A DNA stretch of 64,000 nt from Defluviicoccus sp046348835 (lineage in GTDB: Bacteria > Pseudomonadota > Alphaproteobacteria > Rhodospirillales > Defluviicoccaceae), in NCBI GenBank assembly GCA_046348835.1, contig JAXMDM010000002.1, positions 310,001-374,000 of the forward strand, in the 5' to 3' direction. Positions 62,048 to 64,000 of this stretch are shown here, one piece after another. Below the pieces are notes generated by a model that was not told where the DNA came from, searched no databases, and was given only the letters and a program-made list of their open reading frames with translations. Every line of letters starts with the position of its first letter. The first letter of the stretch is position 1. Both the position numbers and the translations under genes were made by a program.

Positions 62048-62226
62048 GCGACCTCCTGTTCCCCAAAGCCCGAAAACGTGCGGCATTTGCCACCGGCGCG
62101 CAAGCCATTTCCGCCGATTCGCGGCCGGGTCGGGCGGCGCCGGGCGGACGGTTGCTGCCGTGGCGCCAACCGGCTAAGTCAGGGGAGTCAAACTCGGATC
62201 GCACCCTGGACAAGCCGGGATTCTCC

Positions 62227-64000
62227 TTGAGCGAGCGCATCGCCGAAGTCGTCCGCCGGATCGGCGCGTTCCTCATGCGGACGTTCCTCCGCGCCGAGAT
62301 CAGCGGTCTCGAGCACTACCGCGCGGTCGGCGATCGGGCGTTGATCGTGGTCAACCACACCTCCTATCTGGACGCGCCGCTCCTCGTCGCATTTCTTCCC
62401 GAACTGCCCAGTTTCGCCATCAACGCGCATGTGGCCGACGCCTGGTGGGTGCGGCCTTGGCTGCGAATCGTCGAGGTCTTCCGGGTCGACACGCGGAGCC
62501 CGCTGTCAACCAAAGCGATGATCCACTTCATCCGCCAGGGAAAGAAGCTGGTGATCTTTCCCGAGGGCCGGCTTACCCAGACCGGCGCGCTGATGAAGAT
62601 CTACGAAGGTCCGGGCGTCGTCGCCGATCATGCCGATGCGCCTATTCTGCCCATCCGCATCGATGGGCTGCAATTCAGCCGGGTCTCTCGGCTGCAAGGA
62701 AAAATGCGGCAGCGCTGGTTCCCGAAGGTGCGGATGACGATCTTGCCGGCGGTGAGCCTGATCATCCCGGCCGAGGCTCGGGGACGCAGCCGCCGCCACA
62801 TCGCCGGCCGTCAGCTCTACGACATCATGTCGGAGATGATGTTCCGCACCAGTGCGCGCGAGCACACGCTGTTCGATGCCCTGCTGGAGGCGCGGGGGCT
62901 CCACGGCCGCGGTGCGGTCATCCTCCGCGACGTGGAACAGTCACTAACCTACGGCCGACTGGTGGTGGCCAGCCTCGTCCTCGGCCGGCGGGTCGCCGCG
63001 ATCACCCGGCCGGGCGAAGCGGTGGGCGTCCTCCTGCCCAACGCCGTCGGTATGGCCGCCACCTTCTTTGCCCTGCAGGCCTTCGCCCGGACCGCCGTCG
63101 TGCTCAATTTCTCCGCCGGCGAAGCGGCGGTGACCTCCGCCTGCCGGACGGCGCAACTCCGTATCGTCCTTACCTCGCGCCGGTTCGTCGAGCGTGCGCG
63201 GCTGGAGAAACTGGTGGCGGCGCTGGAGCGGACGGTCCGCCTGGTTTGGCTGGAGGATGTGCGGGCCGGGATCGGCGCCGTTCAGCGCCTGCGCGGCCTG
63301 GCCGACAGTCTGATGGCGGCGCGGCTTCACCGCCGATTTGGGGTGCTTCCGGACGATCCCGCGGTGATCTTGTTCACCTCCGGCACCGAAGGGGAGCCGA
63401 AGGGGGTCGCCCTCAGCCACCGCAACATCCTCGCCAACGTTCGGCAACTGGCGGCGCGGGTCGATTTCCTCCCGTCCGACACCGTGCTCAATGTGCTGCC
63501 GGTGTTCCACTCCTTCGGCCTGACGACGGGGCTGCTGCTGCCGCTGCTTTCGGGCGTGCCGACCTTTCTTTATGTCTCCCCGCTCCACTACCGGATCATT
63601 CCGGAACTGGCCTATGGGGTTAACGCGACCATCCTGTTCGGCACGGACACCTTTCTGTCCGGGTACGCCCGGGCCGCTCACGCCTACGACTTCTATTCCA
63701 TCCGCTACGTGTTCGCCGGTGCGGAGAAGGTGAAGCGGGAAACCCGCCAGGCGTGGGCAAGTAAGTTCGGGATCCGGTTGTTGGAAGGCTATGGCGCCAC
63801 CGAGACGTCGCCGGTGCTCAGCGTCAACACGCCGATCTACTTCCGCGCCGACACCGTCGGCCGGCTGCTGCCGGGGATCGAAGCCCGGCTGGAGCCGGTG
63901 GAGGGCATCGCCGCCGGCGGTATCCTCCACGTCCGGGGACCCAACGTGATGCTGGGTTACCTGCGCGCCGAAGAGCCGGGCCGGATCAAGCCGGTGGAAG
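62227..64000 (+). CDS. aas: Bifunctional 2-acyl-GPE acyltransferase / acyl-ACP synthetase, 5' part
   Basis: The gene runs off the right edge; 591 codons are visible. Residues about 15-200 are a PlsC-type acyltransferase (VVNHTSYLDAPLLVAFLPEL with HxxxxD-like NHTSYLD, FPEGRLTQTGALMKIYEGPG); from about 220 an AMP-forming synthetase with FTSGTEGEPKGVALSHRNIL, VFHSFGLTTGLLLPLLSG and LEGYGATETSPVLSVNTP. The match to E. coli Aas, which re-acylates lysophosphatidylethanolamine, is continuous. The start is uncertain: TTG 62227 is a candidate; the frame is open upstream without an ATG. Confidence 0.9.
   Translation, partial: MSERIAEVVRRIGAFLMRTFLRAEISGLEHYRAVGDRALIVVNHTSYLDAPLLVAFLPELPSFAINAHVADAWWVRPWLRIVEVFRVDTRSPLSTKAMIHFIRQGKKLVIFPEGRLTQTGALMKIYEGPGVVADHADAPILPIRIDGLQFSRVSRLQGKMRQRWFPKVRMTILPAVSLIIPAEARGRSRRHIAGRQLYDIMSEMMFRTSAREHTLFDALLEARGLHGRGAVILRDVEQSLTYGRLVVASLVLGRRVAAITRPGEAVGVLLPNAVGMAATFFALQAFARTAVVLNFSAGEAAVTSACRTAQLRIVLTSRRFVERARLEKLVAALERTVRLVWLEDVRAGIGAVQRLRGLADSLMAARLHRRFGVLPDDPAVILFTSGTEGEPKGVALSHRNILANVRQLAARVDFLPSDTVLNVLPVFHSFGLTTGLLLPLLSGVPTFLYVSPLHYRIIPELAYGVNATILFGTDTFLSGYARAAHAYDFYSIRYVFAGAEKVKRETRQAWASKFGIRLLEGYGATETSPVLSVNTPIYFRADTVGRLLPGIEARLEPVEGIAAGGILHVRGPNVMLGYLRAEEPGRIKPVE

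Overview
This window is high-GC chromosomal DNA from a bacterium that is most likely an alphaproteobacterium of the Rhodospirillales type. The evidence is a complete ccoNOQP-ccoGHIS cluster, a long dCTP deaminase of the alphaproteobacterial kind, two sites matching the EcfG (general stress sigma factor) consensus GGAAC-N16-CGTT, and small stress proteins typical of the class. The species cannot be named from sequence alone.

Layout. 1-5.7 kb: storage and stress genes: the 5' end of trehalose synthase (treS), a GlsB/YeaQ-type membrane protein behind an EcfG promoter, glgC, a SemiSWEET transporter, a DUF4142 protein, a small acidic protein behind a second EcfG promoter, a marC homologue and gpt. 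6.1-7.3 kb: an AT-rich Sel1-repeat lipoprotein that looks foreign. 7.7-9.7 kb: tRNA-Arg(ACG) followed by remnants of a mobile element (a primase-like N-terminus, small phage-like ORFs, a frameshifted serine recombinase). 9.7-19.5 kb: a full type I-E CRISPR-Cas locus, cas3-cse1-cse2-cas7-cas5-cas6e-cas1-cas2, followed by a 16-repeat array. cas3 carries a frameshift between its HD and helicase halves, and cas7 contains an AT-rich internal patch. 19.6-20.4 kb: an IS3-family remnant abuts the 3' end of rtcB.

20.4-24.7 kb: rtcB (RNA ligase) with a structured leader, a run of decayed unknown ORFs, an integrase fragment and a single orphan repeat of the type I-C CRISPR class. 24.7-28 kb: a C4-dicarboxylate transporter and an aspartase with an N-terminal cyclic-nucleotide-binding domain, presumably one operon for fumarate/aspartate metabolism, then pfkB. 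29-34.1 kb: a compact minus-strand exopolysaccharide-type operon (flavoprotein, epimerase, PIG-L deacetylase, sugar-phosphate transferase, glycosyltransferase). 34.3-43 kb: an AraC regulator, four secreted envelope proteins, a potassium channel, a large arylsulfatase and a FadL-type porin.

43-46.1 kb: panC, panB and dcd. 46.1-54.3 kb: the cbb3 cytochrome oxidase structural genes (ccoNOQP) and maturation genes (ccoGHIS), all on the minus strand, for microaerobic respiration. 54.5-64 kb: gamma-glutamyltransferase, an RlmI-type methyltransferase, a CPA2 antiporter, a stand-alone fabD, a trans-aconitate-methyltransferase-like gene, a small membrane protein, and the start of a two-domain acyltransferase/acyl-ACP synthetase (aas) that runs off the end.

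The least ordinary content lies between the tRNA-Arg and the integrase fragment (7.7-24.2 kb), which reads as an old, partly eroded genomic island carrying immunity genes.
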